Below are positions 27,592 through 36,365 of a stretch of 64,000 bases of DNA, piece after piece (position 1 is the stretch's first letter; the number at the start of each line of letters is the position of its first letter). The notes beneath the pieces are model-generated. The model saw only the letters and a list, made by a program, of their open reading frames with translations, had not been told where the DNA came from and made no database searches. Origin of the DNA: Micromonospora profundi (GTDB lineage: Bacteria > Actinomycetota > Actinomycetes > Mycobacteriales > Micromonosporaceae); NCBI RefSeq assembly GCF_011927785.1, contig NZ_JAATJK010000001.1, positions 6,822,501-6,886,500 on the forward strand. Reading direction: 5' to 3'. The position numbers and the translations under genes are program-made.

Positions 27592-28389
27592 TCAGTGCCC
27601 GGTGAACGGGTCACCCAGATGCGGCGTGGCGAGGATGACCGGGGAGAGGGTGCCGAGCAGCCCGGTGCGGGAGCGGCGGGCGTCGTCCGGATCCTCCTCG
27701 TGGGCGTACGCCAGGTCGGGGTCGACCAGTTGCACGGCGTGCACCAGCAGGTCGCCGGTGACAAGCATCCGATCGTCGGCGGCCTCCAGCAGCACCGACT
27801 GGTGGCCGGGAGTGTGCCCGGGGGTGGGCAACAGTCGTACCCCGGGAGTGAGCGTGGTCTCGCCGTCGACCACCCGGAGCTGGCCGGCGGCGCGCAACGG
27901 CGCGACCAGGCTGGCCCGCAGCCCGGGATTGATCACCTCCAGGGCGTCCAGTTCGGCCCGCTGCACCAGGTAGCTCGCGTTCGGGAAGTGCGGCCGCCCC
28001 GGGGTGCCGGTCACCGCCCAGCCGACGTGGTCCGTGTGCAGATGGGTGAGCACGACGGCGTGCACGTCGTCCGGGTCGATGCCGGCCGCCGCCAGTTCGG
28101 CCGGCAGCCGGCCCGGCACCGGCGCCCAGCTCGCGGCGGGGGAGTCCGCCGGCCCGATGCCGGCGTCGACCAGGGTGACCGGCCCGTCGCCGACCCGCAG
28201 GGCGAAGCTGCGGAACGGCAGCCACCACCGCCCGTCGGCGGTCACCGAGCCGGGGTCGCGCCGGTCGGCTTCGCGCCAGTGCGCCGCAGTGGCCTCCGGA
28301 AACGCCTCGGCGCGGGGCTGGAAGAACGGACCCTCCCCGTCGGTGAGTGCGGTGACCGTGATAGACCCGAGGGTGCGGCTCAGAGGCAT
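27592..28389 (-). CDS. metallo-beta-lactamase-fold hydrolase
   Basis: This 265-residue protein has the MBL zinc motif THLHTDHVGW (HxHxDH), the later GHTPGHQS histidine, the bridging Asp in VTGDLLVHAVQ and a C-terminal His in ATPHLGDP. This subfamily includes lactonases and unassigned hydrolases; the substrate cannot be predicted. I chose ATG 28389 (MPLSRTLGSITVTAL) because it begins at the first strand of the fold; the open frame continues far upstream antisense to icd, which is accidental. It lies between mdh and icd but is on the opposite strand. Confidence 0.82.
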   Translation of the reverse strand: MPLSRTLGSITVTALTDGEGPFFQPRAEAFPEATAAHWREADRRDPGSVTADGRWWLPFRSFALRVGDGPVTLVDAGIGPADSPAASWAPVPGRLPAELAAAGIDPDDVHAVVLTHLHTDHVGWAVTGTPGRPHFPNASYLVQRAELDALEVINPGLRASLVAPLRAAGQLRVVDGETTLTPGVRLLPTPGHTPGHQSVLLEAADDRMLVTGDLLVHAVQLVDPDLAYAHEEDPDDARRSRTGLLGTLSPVILATPHLGDPFTGH

Positions 28390-28475
28390 CGGGTGATGGT
28401 GCCAGGGAACTCCTGCGCCGTGCAGCCCGGTTTTTCCCGGTCGGTCCAGGCCGGGTGGGGGCTGCCGGCCCATTT

Positions 28476-28493
28476 GCAGTACGCTCGTACTGC
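28476..28493 (+). promoter_or_regulatory. palindrome overlapping a possible icd -10 element
   Basis: GCAGTAC (28476-28482) and GTACTGC (28487-28493) form a perfect 7-bp dyad with four bases between. TACGCT (28480-28485) inside it could be a -10 element about 40 bases ahead of the icd start, so this is a candidate operator. Confidence 0.4.
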
Positions 28494-28527
28494 TTGAGCA
28501 CGTGTCCCCCGAGAGGAGCGCCGGCCG

Positions 28528-29745
28528 ATGGCGAAGATCAAGGTAAACAACCCGGTCGTGGAGCTCGACGGCGACGAGATGACCCGGATTATCTGGAAGC
28601 AGATCCGGGAGCAGCTGATCCTGCCCTACCTCGACGTCGACCTGCACTACTACGACCTGTCGATCCAGCACCGCGACGAGACCGACGACCAGGTCACCGT
28701 TGACGCCGCCAACGCCATCAAGGAGCACGGCGTCGGCGTCAAGTGCGCGACCATCACCCCGGACGAGGCCCGGGTGGAGGAGTTCGGCCTGAAGAAGATG
28801 TGGCGGTCGCCCAACGGCACCATCCGCAACATCCTCGGCGGCGTCGTCTTCCGCGAGCCGATCATCATGTCCAACGTGCCGCGGCTGGTCCCCGGCTGGA
28901 CCAAGCCGATCATCATCGGCCGGCACGCCCACGGTGACCAGTACAAGGCCACCGACTTCGTCGTCCCCGGCCCGGGCACGGTGACCATCACCTACACCCC
29001 GGCCGACGGCGGCGCGCCGATGGAGATGGAGGTCGCCAACTTCCCCGGCGGCGGCATCGCCATGGGCATGTACAACTACGACGAGTCGATCCGGGACTTC
29101 GCCCGCGCCTCGTTCCGGTACGGCCTGGACCGCAACTACCCGGTCTACCTGTCCACCAAGAACACCATCCTCAAGGCGTACGACGGCCGGTTCAAGGACA
29201 TCTTCGCCGAGGTGTTCGAGAACGAGTTCAAGGCCGAGTTCGACGCCGCCGGCATCACCTACGAGCACCGGCTGATCGACGACATGGTCGCCGCCGCGCT
29301 CAAGTGGGAGGGCGGCTACGTCTGGGCCTGCAAGAACTACGACGGTGACGTGCAGTCCGACACCGTCGCGCAGGGCTTCGGCTCGCTGGGTCTGATGACC
29401 TCGGTCCTGCTCTCCCCGGACGGCCGCACCGTCGAGGCCGAGGCCGCGCACGGCACTGTCACCCGGCACTACCGGCAGTACCAGAAGGGCGAGAAGACCT
29501 CGACCAACCCGATCGCGTCGATCTACGCCTGGACCCGGGGCCTCGCCCACCGGGGCAAGCTGGACGGCACGCCGGCGGTGACCGAGTTCGCCAACACCCT
29601 GGAGCAGGTCATCGTCGACACCGTCGAAGGCGGCCAGATGACCAAGGACCTCGCGCTGCTCATCTCGCGCGACGCGCCGTGGCTGACCACCGACGAGTTC
29701 ATGAACGCGCTCGACGAGAACCTGGCTCGCAAGATCGCTGGCTGA
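28528..29745 (+). CDS. icd: NADP-dependent isocitrate dehydrogenase, eukaryote-like type
   Basis: This 405-residue TCA-cycle enzyme converts isocitrate to 2-oxoglutarate and makes NADPH. The family start [19 protein letters not shown], the substrate loop [22 protein letters not shown], the metal-binding region around [14 protein letters not shown] and the NADP-binding [15 protein letters not shown] are intact. This is the homodimeric type found in eukaryotes and many actinobacteria and proteobacteria rather than the E. coli type. GAGAGGAG precedes ATG 28528. A terminator follows. Confidence 0.96.
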   Translation: MAKIKVNNPVVELDGDEMTRIIWKQIREQLILPYLDVDLHYYDLSIQHRDETDDQVTVDAANAIKEHGVGVKCATITPDEARVEEFGLKKMWRSPNGTIRNILGGVVFREPIIMSNVPRLVPGWTKPIIIGRHAHGDQYKATDFVVPGPGTVTITYTPADGGAPMEMEVANFPGGGIAMGMYNYDESIRDFARASFRYGLDRNYPVYLSTKNTILKAYDGRFKDIFAEVFENEFKAEFDAAGITYEHRLIDDMVAAALKWEGGYVWACKNYDGDVQSDTVAQGFGSLGLMTSVLLSPDGRTVEAEAAHGTVTRHYRQYQKGEKTSTNPIASIYAWTRGLAHRGKLDGTPAVTEFANTLEQVIVDTVEGGQMTKDLALLISRDAPWLTTDEFMNALDENLARKIAG

Positions 29746-29763
29746 TCCAGCCGTACCAGAAGC

Positions 29764-29793
29764 GGAGCCCGCCGGCACGAGCCGGCGGGCTCC
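29764..29793 (+). terminator. icd terminator
   Basis: A perfect 13-bp stem (29764-29776 GGAGCCCGCCGGC with 29781-29793) with a four-base loop ACGA lies 18 bases after the stop; GGCTTGTCTGG follows. Confidence 0.88.
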
Positions 29794-30020
29794 GGCTTGT
29801 CTGGCAGGGGACACGCCTCCCGCGTCACCGCCTCCGGCGCGCCTCGTTGACCAGGGTGGACGAGATGCCAGTCGCGTCCACGGAAGGTTGACCGCGGTCG
29901 ACCCGCTGCGTGTGTGCCGATCAGGCAGCCTTCCCGGCTGTGGCGTGCACAGCCAGCCGTCCCTTCCCTGCGGGGGGCCCTGTCCCGGGCCCCCCGCGCC
30001 CTGTTCCCCAGGCGTTAGGC
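29794..30020. other. non-coding interval with strong hairpins between icd and galT
   Basis: No gene is visible here. The stretch holds a hairpin GGCTGT/ACAGCC (about 29936-29954) and a perfect 11-bp GC stem (29970-29980 GCGGGGGGCCC with 29987-29997). It could be a small structured RNA or a transcription barrier. A dispersed repeat follows directly at 30021. Confidence 0.4.
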
Positions 30021-30072
30021 GTTAGGAAGGGACCCTTCCTATGCATGAGGCGTTAACAGGGGGCCCTTCCTT
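30021..30072. repeat. 52-base dispersed repeat, copy 1, at the 3' end of galT
   Basis: This copy agrees with 39694-39745 at 46 of 52 positions. It begins GTTAGGAAGGG and ends AACAGGGGGCCCTTCCTT; the outer GGAAGGG and CCCTTCC can pair. It abuts the galT stop codon, just as copy 2 lies at the 3' end of valS in the same relative orientation. AGGCGTTAGGC before it partly repeats the internal AGGCGTTAAC. Confidence 0.85.
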
Positions 30073-31148
30073 CAGGCGGCGCGCAGCAGGTCGGCGGCCC
30101 GCTCGGGGGAGATGTCGTTGATGAAGACGCCCATCCCCGACTCGGAGCCGGCCAGATACTTCAGCTTGTCGGCGGCCCGCCGGATGCTGAACAGCTGAAG
30201 GTGCAGGTGGCCCAACTCGCGGTCGATTCGGACGGGCGCCTGGTGCCACGCCGCGATGTAGGGCATCGGCATGTCGAACAGCCCGTCGAAGCGGCGCAAC
30301 AGGTCCAGATACAGCGGGCCGAAGGCCTCCCGCTCGTCGTCGTCAAGCGCCGGGATGTCCGGCACCACCCGGCGCGGCGCGACGTGCACCTCGAACGGCC
30401 AGCGGGCGGCCGCCGGCACGAACGCGGTCCAGTGGTCGTTCTCGACGACCACGCGGTCACCTGTGGCGCGCTCGGCGGCCAGCACGTCGGCGTACAGGTT
30501 GCCCCCGCCGGTCCGCTCCGCGTGCCGCCGTGCCGCGGCCAGCAGCGCCCGGGTGCGCGGCGTCACGAAGGGGTACGCGTAGATCTGCCCGTGCGGGTGG
30601 TGCAGGGTGACACCGATCTCGACGCCCCGGTTCTCGAAGCAGAACACCTGCTCCACGCCGGGCAGCTCGCCGAGCACCTCGGTGCGGTCGGCGAGCGCGT
30701 CCAGGACGGTGCGGACACGGCGCGGGGGGAGGCTGGCGAAGGACGCGTTGTGATCCGACGTGAAGCAGACCACCTCGCACCTGCCCAGGCCGGGCCGGAC
30801 CGGCGTGAACGGGGTGATCTCGCCGGGCTCGTCGGCGACCCGGCCACTCAGCGACGGGAACCGGTTCTCGAAGACCACCACGTCGTAGTCGGGGGCCGGG
30901 ATCTCGGTGAGCCGGTCGCCGACCGACGGGTCCAGCGGGCACTCGTTGGCGGGCGGGAGGAAGGTGCGGGTCTGCCGGTGTACGGCGACGGCCACCCACT
31001 CGTCGGTCAGCGGGTCGTAGCGCAGCTGCGAGGCGGGCGGCGGTGGCGGCAGGTCCCGGCGGTCGGGCTGGTCGCGGACGGCGTCGTCGTTCTCGTCGAA
31101 GTAGATCAGCTCCCGGCCGTCGGCCAGGTCGATCGCGGTGCGCTTCAC
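30072..31148 (-). CDS. galT: galactose-1-phosphate uridylyltransferase
   Basis: This 358-residue Leloir-pathway enzyme exchanges UMP between UDP-glucose and galactose-1-phosphate. The active-site HPHGQIYAYPF contains the nucleophile His between two Pro/Gly turns; the N-terminal half has FENRFPSLSGR and the C-terminal half the second HIT-like repeat with AAWHQAPVRI. GTG 31148 overlaps the stop of the DeoR gene by four bases (GTGA), so both form an operon. No galK is present in the window beyond it; a repeat and icd follow instead. Confidence 0.94.
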   Translation of the reverse strand: MKRTAIDLADGRELIYFDENDDAVRDQPDRRDLPPPPPASQLRYDPLTDEWVAVAVHRQTRTFLPPANECPLDPSVGDRLTEIPAPDYDVVVFENRFPSLSGRVADEPGEITPFTPVRPGLGRCEVVCFTSDHNASFASLPPRRVRTVLDALADRTEVLGELPGVEQVFCFENRGVEIGVTLHHPHGQIYAYPFVTPRTRALLAAARRHAERTGGGNLYADVLAAERATGDRVVVENDHWTAFVPAAARWPFEVHVAPRRVVPDIPALDDDEREAFGPLYLDLLRRFDGLFDMPMPYIAAWHQAPVRIDRELGHLHLQLFSIRRAADKLKYLAGSESGMGVFINDISPERAADLLRAA

Positions 31149-31969
31149 TGCGCCGCCCCCTCACTCGTCGGCGTGCGCGTCGCGCGGCCCGCCCCCGTTG
31201 CCTTCACCATGACCAGTTCGCCCACCTGTTCGCCGAGTGCCCGTCGTGCGGGCGGGGGCAACCGGTCGTCGCTGACCAGTACGTGCGCCGCTGCCAGTTC
31301 GACGATCGAGGAGATGCCCACAGTGCCCCACTTGGTGTGGTCGGCGAGCACCACCAGCCGGTCGGCCGCAGCCACCAGCGCCCTGTCGGTCTCCGCCTCC
31401 ATGAGGTTCGGGGTGGTGAAGCCGGCCCGCTCGGTGATGCCGTGCACCCCGAGGAACAGCAGGTCCAGGTGCAGCGTCCGGATGGCGTCGACAGCGAGCG
31501 GCCCGACGAGGGCGTCCGAGGGCGTACGCACACCGCCGGTGAGCACCACCGTCTGGTCGGATCGACCGGCGGCGTGCAGGACCTCGGCCACCGGCAGCGA
31601 ATTGGTCACCACGGTCAGGCCGGGAACGTCCACCAGCCTTCGGGCCAGCTCGGCGGTAGTGGTGCCGGCGGACAGCGCGATCGCCGCACCCGGCCGGACC
31701 ATCTTCGCCGCCCGGTCCGCGATCGCGGCCTTCTCCGCCAGTTGACGCACCGACTTGGCGCGGAAACCCGGCTCGTCGGTCGAGCTGGGGCCTGTCGCGG
31801 TGGCGCCGCCGTGCACCTTGGCCAGCAGGCCGCGCTCGTCGAGCGCCTCCAGGTCACGCCGGATGGTCATGTCGGAGACGCCGAACTCGGTGGCCAGGTC
31901 ACTGACCCGCACCCCGCCGGCCGAGCGGACCCGATCCAGGATGGCCGCCTGCCGCTGTTGAGCGAACAT
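31145..31969 (-). CDS. DeoR family transcriptional regulator
   Basis: This 274-residue repressor has an N-terminal winged helix (VSDLATEFGVSDMTIRRDLEAL, residues about 20-41) followed by the DeoR effector domain with GATxxG-like segments (ALSAGTTTAELARRL, VVTNSLPVAEVL, VLTGGVRTPSDALVG) that bind sugar phosphates. It probably controls galT and itself in response to a galactose-pathway phosphate. GGGGAGGAAACGCGAG before ATG 31969 and the family start MFAQQRQAAIL decide the start. Confidence 0.92.
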   Translation of the reverse strand: MFAQQRQAAILDRVRSAGGVRVSDLATEFGVSDMTIRRDLEALDERGLLAKVHGGATATGPSSTDEPGFRAKSVRQLAEKAAIADRAAKMVRPGAAIALSAGTTTAELARRLVDVPGLTVVTNSLPVAEVLHAAGRSDQTVVLTGGVRTPSDALVGPLAVDAIRTLHLDLLFLGVHGITERAGFTTPNLMEAETDRALVAAADRLVVLADHTKWGTVGISSIVELAAAHVLVSDDRLPPPARRALGEQVGELVMVKATGAGRATRTPTSEGAAQ

Positions 31970-32079
31970 CTCGCGTTTCCTCCCCGGCGCCACGCACTCT
32001 CACGCGCTCGAACGTGTTCCAACAAAGACGAACACTAGCGCGAACGCCGAGGTGATGGAGGAAAGGGGTGGCCGACGAC

Positions 32080-33609
32080 TCAGGCGGACGGGATCTTGAG
32101 CTCCACCCACCCGGTCTCGGTGAGATGGTGCAGCACAGCCTCCACCGCGTCCGCCACGCTCAGATCGGTGGTGTCGAGCACCAGATCGGCGTCGGTCGGC
32201 ACCTCGTACGGGTCGTCGATGCCAGTCATCCCGGTGAGCAGGCCGGCCCGGGCCCGCGCGTACAGGCCCTTGCGGTCCCGCTGCTCACACACCTCCAGCG
32301 GCGTGGCGACGTGCACCAGCATGAAGCCCGCCCCGGCGGCCAGCGCCATCTCCCGGGCGGTCGCCCGCGCGGCCGCGTACGGGGCGATCGGGCAGCAGAT
32401 GCCCACCCCACGATGCCGGGCGATCTCCGCCGCCACCCAGCCGATCCGCCGCACGTTGAGATCCCGGTCGGCCTTGCTGAAGCCGAGCCCGGCGGAGAGC
32501 TCCCGGCGCACCACGTCCCCGTCGAGCAGTGTCACAGTGCGGTCGCCGTTCTCCCGCAGCGCGTCCGCCAGCCCGCGGGCGATCGTGGACTTGCCGGAGC
32601 CGGACAGCCCGGTCAGGAAGACCACAAGGCCCCGGTGCCGGCGCGGCGGCCGGGCACGGGCCAGTTCCTTCGCCACCGCGGGAGGGGTGTGCCACTCGGG
32701 CAGCGGGAAACCCCTGTCGAGCAGGTCGTCGATCTCGCCCTGGGTCAGCGCCAGGCGGCGGTTACGCGGCGGGATGTCGTCCCGCCAGCGCCACTGCCCG
32801 TCCCGGTTGTCATACGCCAACTCGCGGGGCACCAGCACCCGCAGCCCGGCGCCGGAGAGCATCTCCCCGGTGGAGAGCAGGTGGGTCACCCCGTACGCGG
32901 CGGAGACCCGGGCGCGCAGCAGGGCATCGCTGATCTCGTCCCGCCGGTGCGAGAGGGGCACCGCCACAAGGGTCGCCGGTGGCATCCGGTCCCGGGCGGC
33001 GAAGATCGCACGCACCAGCGCCTCCGGCGCGAGCCCACCGACGCCGCCCTCACCGACCGGGATCATCACCAGCAGGTGCGCGGCCAGCGTACGGGCGGCG
33101 TGCGCGATCTGGGCCAACTGCGGCCGGTGCAGTGGCCGATCGGCGATGACACCCAGCACCCGGCCCGGGGGCAGCAGCGCACGGACCTCCTCCGGGCTGC
33201 GGCGCAGCCGCTGGAACGGGCCGTGACCGCCGTCGCCGAGCCGTTGCACCTGACCGCCGACTCCGGCCACGCCCTCGCGGACCGACCAGACGTCCACCAC
33301 GTCCAGGGCGGCCGCCGGAGCGCCCTCGCCGTCGGTGAGCACAAGAGCCCGGCGGGCCGGGTCGCGCGGATCGAAGCCCTGCGCGAGCGCGCTCGGCACC
33401 TGGAGGGTCACCGGCACCTGCCACGGGGTGTCGTCGGCAAGGCGGCCACGACGACTCACCGACACCAGGTCGGCGCGGGTCATGAAGCCGGTCAGGGGGG
33501 CGTACGCACCGGTCAGCAGCAGCTCCAGATCCGCGAGCTCACCGGGACGCGGCGTGTACGCCGGCGCGTCCCGGAGCACCTCGTCGGGAAGCACCCAGCC
33601 GTTGCTCAT
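32080..33609 (-). CDS. cysC: adenylylsulfate kinase with degenerate ATP-sulfurylase-like N-terminus
   Basis: The C-terminal 190 of 509 residues form an APS kinase, which phosphorylates APS to PAPS: P-loop GLSGSGKST, DGDVVRRELSAGLGFS, DLNVRRIGWVA and KGLYARARAGLLTGMTGIDDPYE. The N-terminal part resembles bacterial Sat (PUA-like domain then nucleotidyltransferase fold), but the catalytic QxRN is replaced by ADRPLHRPQ and the expected HxxH/GRDHAG segments are not recognisable. So sulfurylase activity is doubtful and the domain may be structural or bind another nucleotide. GGGGGG before ATG 33609 decides the start. The glycosyltransferase gene lies 88 bases upstream on the same strand. Confidence 0.85.
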   Translation of the reverse strand: MSNGWVLPDEVLRDAPAYTPRPGELADLELLLTGAYAPLTGFMTRADLVSVSRRGRLADDTPWQVPVTLQVPSALAQGFDPRDPARRALVLTDGEGAPAAALDVVDVWSVREGVAGVGGQVQRLGDGGHGPFQRLRRSPEEVRALLPPGRVLGVIADRPLHRPQLAQIAHAARTLAAHLLVMIPVGEGGVGGLAPEALVRAIFAARDRMPPATLVAVPLSHRRDEISDALLRARVSAAYGVTHLLSTGEMLSGAGLRVLVPRELAYDNRDGQWRWRDDIPPRNRRLALTQGEIDDLLDRGFPLPEWHTPPAVAKELARARPPRRHRGLVVFLTGLSGSGKSTIARGLADALRENGDRTVTLLDGDVVRRELSAGLGFSKADRDLNVRRIGWVAAEIARHRGVGICCPIAPYAAARATAREMALAAGAGFMLVHVATPLEVCEQRDRKGLYARARAGLLTGMTGIDDPYEVPTDADLVLDTTDLSVADAVEAVLHHLTETGWVELKIPSA

Positions 33610-33697
33610 CAACACCCCCCACTCGGTGATTGGCACACAGTTTCGCAGCCCACCGCCGATCGGTCGAGGCCGCCACTCCACGAGCCGGGCGGGTCGG

Positions 33698-35212
33698 TCA
33701 GCGGCGGACCCGGCGACCCACCGCAGACCGTAGCCGGTTCCAGACTTTCCTCTCGTCGCGGATGCGCGGACGGGCACCGTCGGCGCGGCAGACGAAGATC
33801 AACGGCAGCGGCGAGTCCTCCGTCCACCCGGCATTGGTGATCCGTGCCTTGATGAGCCAGCTGCCCCGGGTCCGGCCGCCGTTGAGGGAACGGAAGTCGA
33901 TCGTCGTGGTGGCCCGGTGCACGAGGTGGATGATCTCCCCGGCGGCCTGGTCACCGACCCGCTCGGTCTCGAAGGTCACCGGGAGGAAGATCTCGTCACC
34001 GGTCTCCCGGCGGCGGGCGACCAGGTCCAGCCGCGCCTTGCGGACCTGCTGGGTGGCGTCGAGGATCTCGGCGTCGATCTCGTCGACCGGGAGCACCAGT
34101 ACGTCCCGCTCGTCGTCGCTGCGGAAGCCGATGGGCTGGCCTCCGGAGCGCAGTTCGGCGGCGACGGTGACGGCGACGGCGTGCTCGCTGGGCCGGAGGT
34201 CGTCGATCCGGCTGTGCCCGGCGACGCCCGCCTCCCAGCGGGCCAGTCGGCGCAGGTCAGCGACCCGGCCCTGCCCGGCCAGGTAGGCCACGGCCCGTTG
34301 CAGGGGCGGCAGGCCGGCGGCCACACCCGGCGCGAACCGATCCTGGATGATCTTCTGGACCTCCAGGGCGACCTGCTCCACCCAGTCCTCCGGAGCCTCC
34401 AGCATCCGCTTGCCACGCAGTCGGTTGGTCATCTCGTTGCGCAGCCACCGCCGGTGCAGCCGGTCACGCAGCGGACCCGGCTCGGTGTTGGCGTCGACGA
34501 CGTCCAGCGCGTCCCGCACACTCGCGAAGTAGCTCGACGGCTCCATCAGCGCCGCAGTGACGTTGCGGCTGTCACCTCGCTGGGCGTGGTGGTAGCAGGT
34601 GTAGTCGGACAGCACGCAGGTGCGGCGCGACTTGAAGTAGGCCCGAACGACGAACGAGTGGTCCTCGAGCCGCCGCTTGCCGCCCTCCGGGAACCGCAGC
34701 CCGTGCTCGAGCAGGAACGAACGGCGGAACAGCTTGTGGCAGGTGAGGCTGTCGATGAGCGGGGCGTTGGACAGGGTGGCGTCGAAGCGGTTCTTGCGGA
34801 ACAACTCCCGGGGCACACCGCGTCCGTGCCCGGCCATCTTGCCGATCACCACGTCCGCGTCGTACGTCTTCGCGCAGTCGTAGAGCCGCTCCAGCGCCTG
34901 GTCGGCGAACCAGTCGTCGTCGTCGGCGAAGAAGACGTACTCGCCGCGGGCGTGCTCGATGCCCACGTTGCGGGGACGCGACGGCCAGCCCGAGTTCTCG
35001 ATGTGCAGCACCCGGATGTGCTCGTGTGTGGCGGCCAGCCGGTCCAACCGTTCGGCGGTGTCGTCGGTCGATCCGTCGTCGACGAAGACCGCCTCGAACT
35101 CGCCGGCGGGCAGCGACTGCCGCAGCAGTGACGACACCAGCTTCTCGATGTGCCGTCCGCTGTTGTAGGCAGGTACGACGACACTGACCTTGGGGGCGCC
35201 AGCCTCGACCAT
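33698..35212 (-). CDS. family 2 glycosyltransferase with C-terminal accessory domain
   Basis: This 504-residue protein starts with a GT-A domain: VSVVVPAYNSGRHIEKLV, the nucleotide-binding FVDDGSTDDT, the DxD-type metal motif FADDDDWFA (near residue 95) and a following KLFRRSFLLEHG acceptor region. Residues after about 300 form a helical linker and a beta-rich C-terminal domain like those of wall-polymer or capsule glycosyltransferases. It probably adds sugars to a cell-envelope polymer; donor and acceptor are unknown. GGGAGG six bases before ATG 35212 fixes the start. The next gene upstream is divergent. Confidence 0.85.
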   Translation of the reverse strand: MVEAGAPKVSVVVPAYNSGRHIEKLVSSLLRQSLPAGEFEAVFVDDGSTDDTAERLDRLAATHEHIRVLHIENSGWPSRPRNVGIEHARGEYVFFADDDDWFADQALERLYDCAKTYDADVVIGKMAGHGRGVPRELFRKNRFDATLSNAPLIDSLTCHKLFRRSFLLEHGLRFPEGGKRRLEDHSFVVRAYFKSRRTCVLSDYTCYHHAQRGDSRNVTAALMEPSSYFASVRDALDVVDANTEPGPLRDRLHRRWLRNEMTNRLRGKRMLEAPEDWVEQVALEVQKIIQDRFAPGVAAGLPPLQRAVAYLAGQGRVADLRRLARWEAGVAGHSRIDDLRPSEHAVAVTVAAELRSGGQPIGFRSDDERDVLVLPVDEIDAEILDATQQVRKARLDLVARRRETGDEIFLPVTFETERVGDQAAGEIIHLVHRATTTIDFRSLNGGRTRGSWLIKARITNAGWTEDSPLPLIFVCRADGARPRIRDERKVWNRLRSAVGRRVRR

Positions 35213-35438
35213 CGCGATCCTCCCGCGTCGGCGGCCGAATGTCCTCGGGGACACCGTCCGGTGAACGGAATGTGAATCGTGCCATCCGGGATCGGCGATT
35301 TTCGCGGCGGGGTGTCACGGCGTGCCCGGACCGGCGCAAACGTCCCGTGTTGACGCGACGGACCTTAGGGGTCGAACTGTCGCGAGGATCAGGGGAGCAC
35401 CGGGGGCGCGCCGGTGTCCCTCGGGGGCATCGACTCCA

Positions 35439-35444
35439 TACGCT
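35439..35444 (+). promoter_or_regulatory. -10 element of leaderless ABC-2 transporter transcript
   Basis: TACGCT stands six bases before GTG 35451, with no Shine-Dalgarno in between, so transcript and protein probably start together. Confidence 0.55.
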
Positions 35445-35450
35445 GACGTC

Positions 35451-36365
35451 GTGACACTGATAGCGACCCAGTCGCTCACCAAGACGTACGGAGGTCGGGT
35501 CACCGCACTCGCCGACCTCACCGTTGCCGTCGAGCCCGGGATCATCGGTCTGGTGGGCGCGAACGGCGCAGGCAAGTCCACCTTGATCAAGATCCTGCTC
35601 GGCCTGATTCCCCCGACCAGCGGTCAGGTCTCGGTGCTCGGCATCGACCCGACCGCCGATCCGGCGGCGGTCCGCGCCCGCGTCGGCTACATGCCCGAGC
35701 ACGACTGTCTCCCGCCGGACCTGTCCGCCGCCGAACTGGTGACGCACCTCGGCCGGATGAGTGGCCTACCCCGCACCACGGCCCGCGAACGCGCCTCCGA
35801 GGCGCTGCGCCACGTCGGGCTCTACGAGGAGCGCTACCGTCCGGTGGGCGGCTACTCCACAGGCATGAAGCAGCGGGTCAAGCTGGCCCAGGCGCTTGTG
35901 CACGACCCCGACCTGTTGCTGCTCGACGAGCCGACGAACGGGCTGGACCCGGCCGGCCGGGACGCCATGCTGGCGCTTGTGCACCGCATCGGCACCGAGT
36001 TCGGCATCTCCGTGCTTGTGTGCTCGCACCTGCTGGGCGAGGTCGAGCGGATCTGCGACACGCTTGTCGCCATCGACGGCGGCCGGCTGCTGCGCGCCGA
36101 CCGCATCTCCGCGATGACCTCGGCCACCGACGTGCTCGCCGTCGAGGTCAGCGAGGGCACCGAGGAGTTGGCCGCCCGGCTGGCCGCACTCGACCTGCCG
36201 GTGGCGCGGGACGGGCGGCTGCTGCTCGTACCGCTCGCCGACGACAGCACCTACGACCTGATCCTCGGTGCGGTCGCCGAGTTGGACCTGCCACTGCACC
36301 GACTGGACCAGCGCCGGCACCGGGTGGCCGAACTCTTCGCCACGAGGGAGCTCTCCCATGCCTGA
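35451..36365 (+). CDS. ABC-2 type transporter ATPase, first pair
   Basis: This 304-residue ATPase has Walker A GANGAGKSTL, signature YSTGMKQRV, Walker B LLLLDEPTNGLDP and H-loop VCSHLLGEV. It is the nucleotide-binding half of an ABC-2 exporter whose membrane half is the next gene, overlapping by eight bases. Two such pairs stand in tandem (35451-38952), suggesting a four-subunit complex or two related exporters for antibiotics, lipids or proteins; the substrate cannot be inferred. The start is GTG 35451. Confidence 0.88.
   Translation: MTLIATQSLTKTYGGRVTALADLTVAVEPGIIGLVGANGAGKSTLIKILLGLIPPTSGQVSVLGIDPTADPAAVRARVGYMPEHDCLPPDLSAAELVTHLGRMSGLPRTTARERASEALRHVGLYEERYRPVGGYSTGMKQRVKLAQALVHDPDLLLLDEPTNGLDPAGRDAMLALVHRIGTEFGISVLVCSHLLGEVERICDTLVAIDGGRLLRADRISAMTSATDVLAVEVSEGTEELAARLAALDLPVARDGRLLLVPLADDSTYDLILGAVAELDLPLHRLDQRRHRVAELFATRELSHA

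Noticed and set aside
28390..29814. Long N-terminal extension of the MBL-fold hydrolase, antisense to icd
   Set aside because: It has the composition of a reverse-strand shadow of icd, whose motifs are complete. The hydrolase fold begins at ATG 28389.
30072..31969. Complete galactose operon
   Set aside because: Only the DeoR regulator and galT are present. galK and galE are not in the window next to them.
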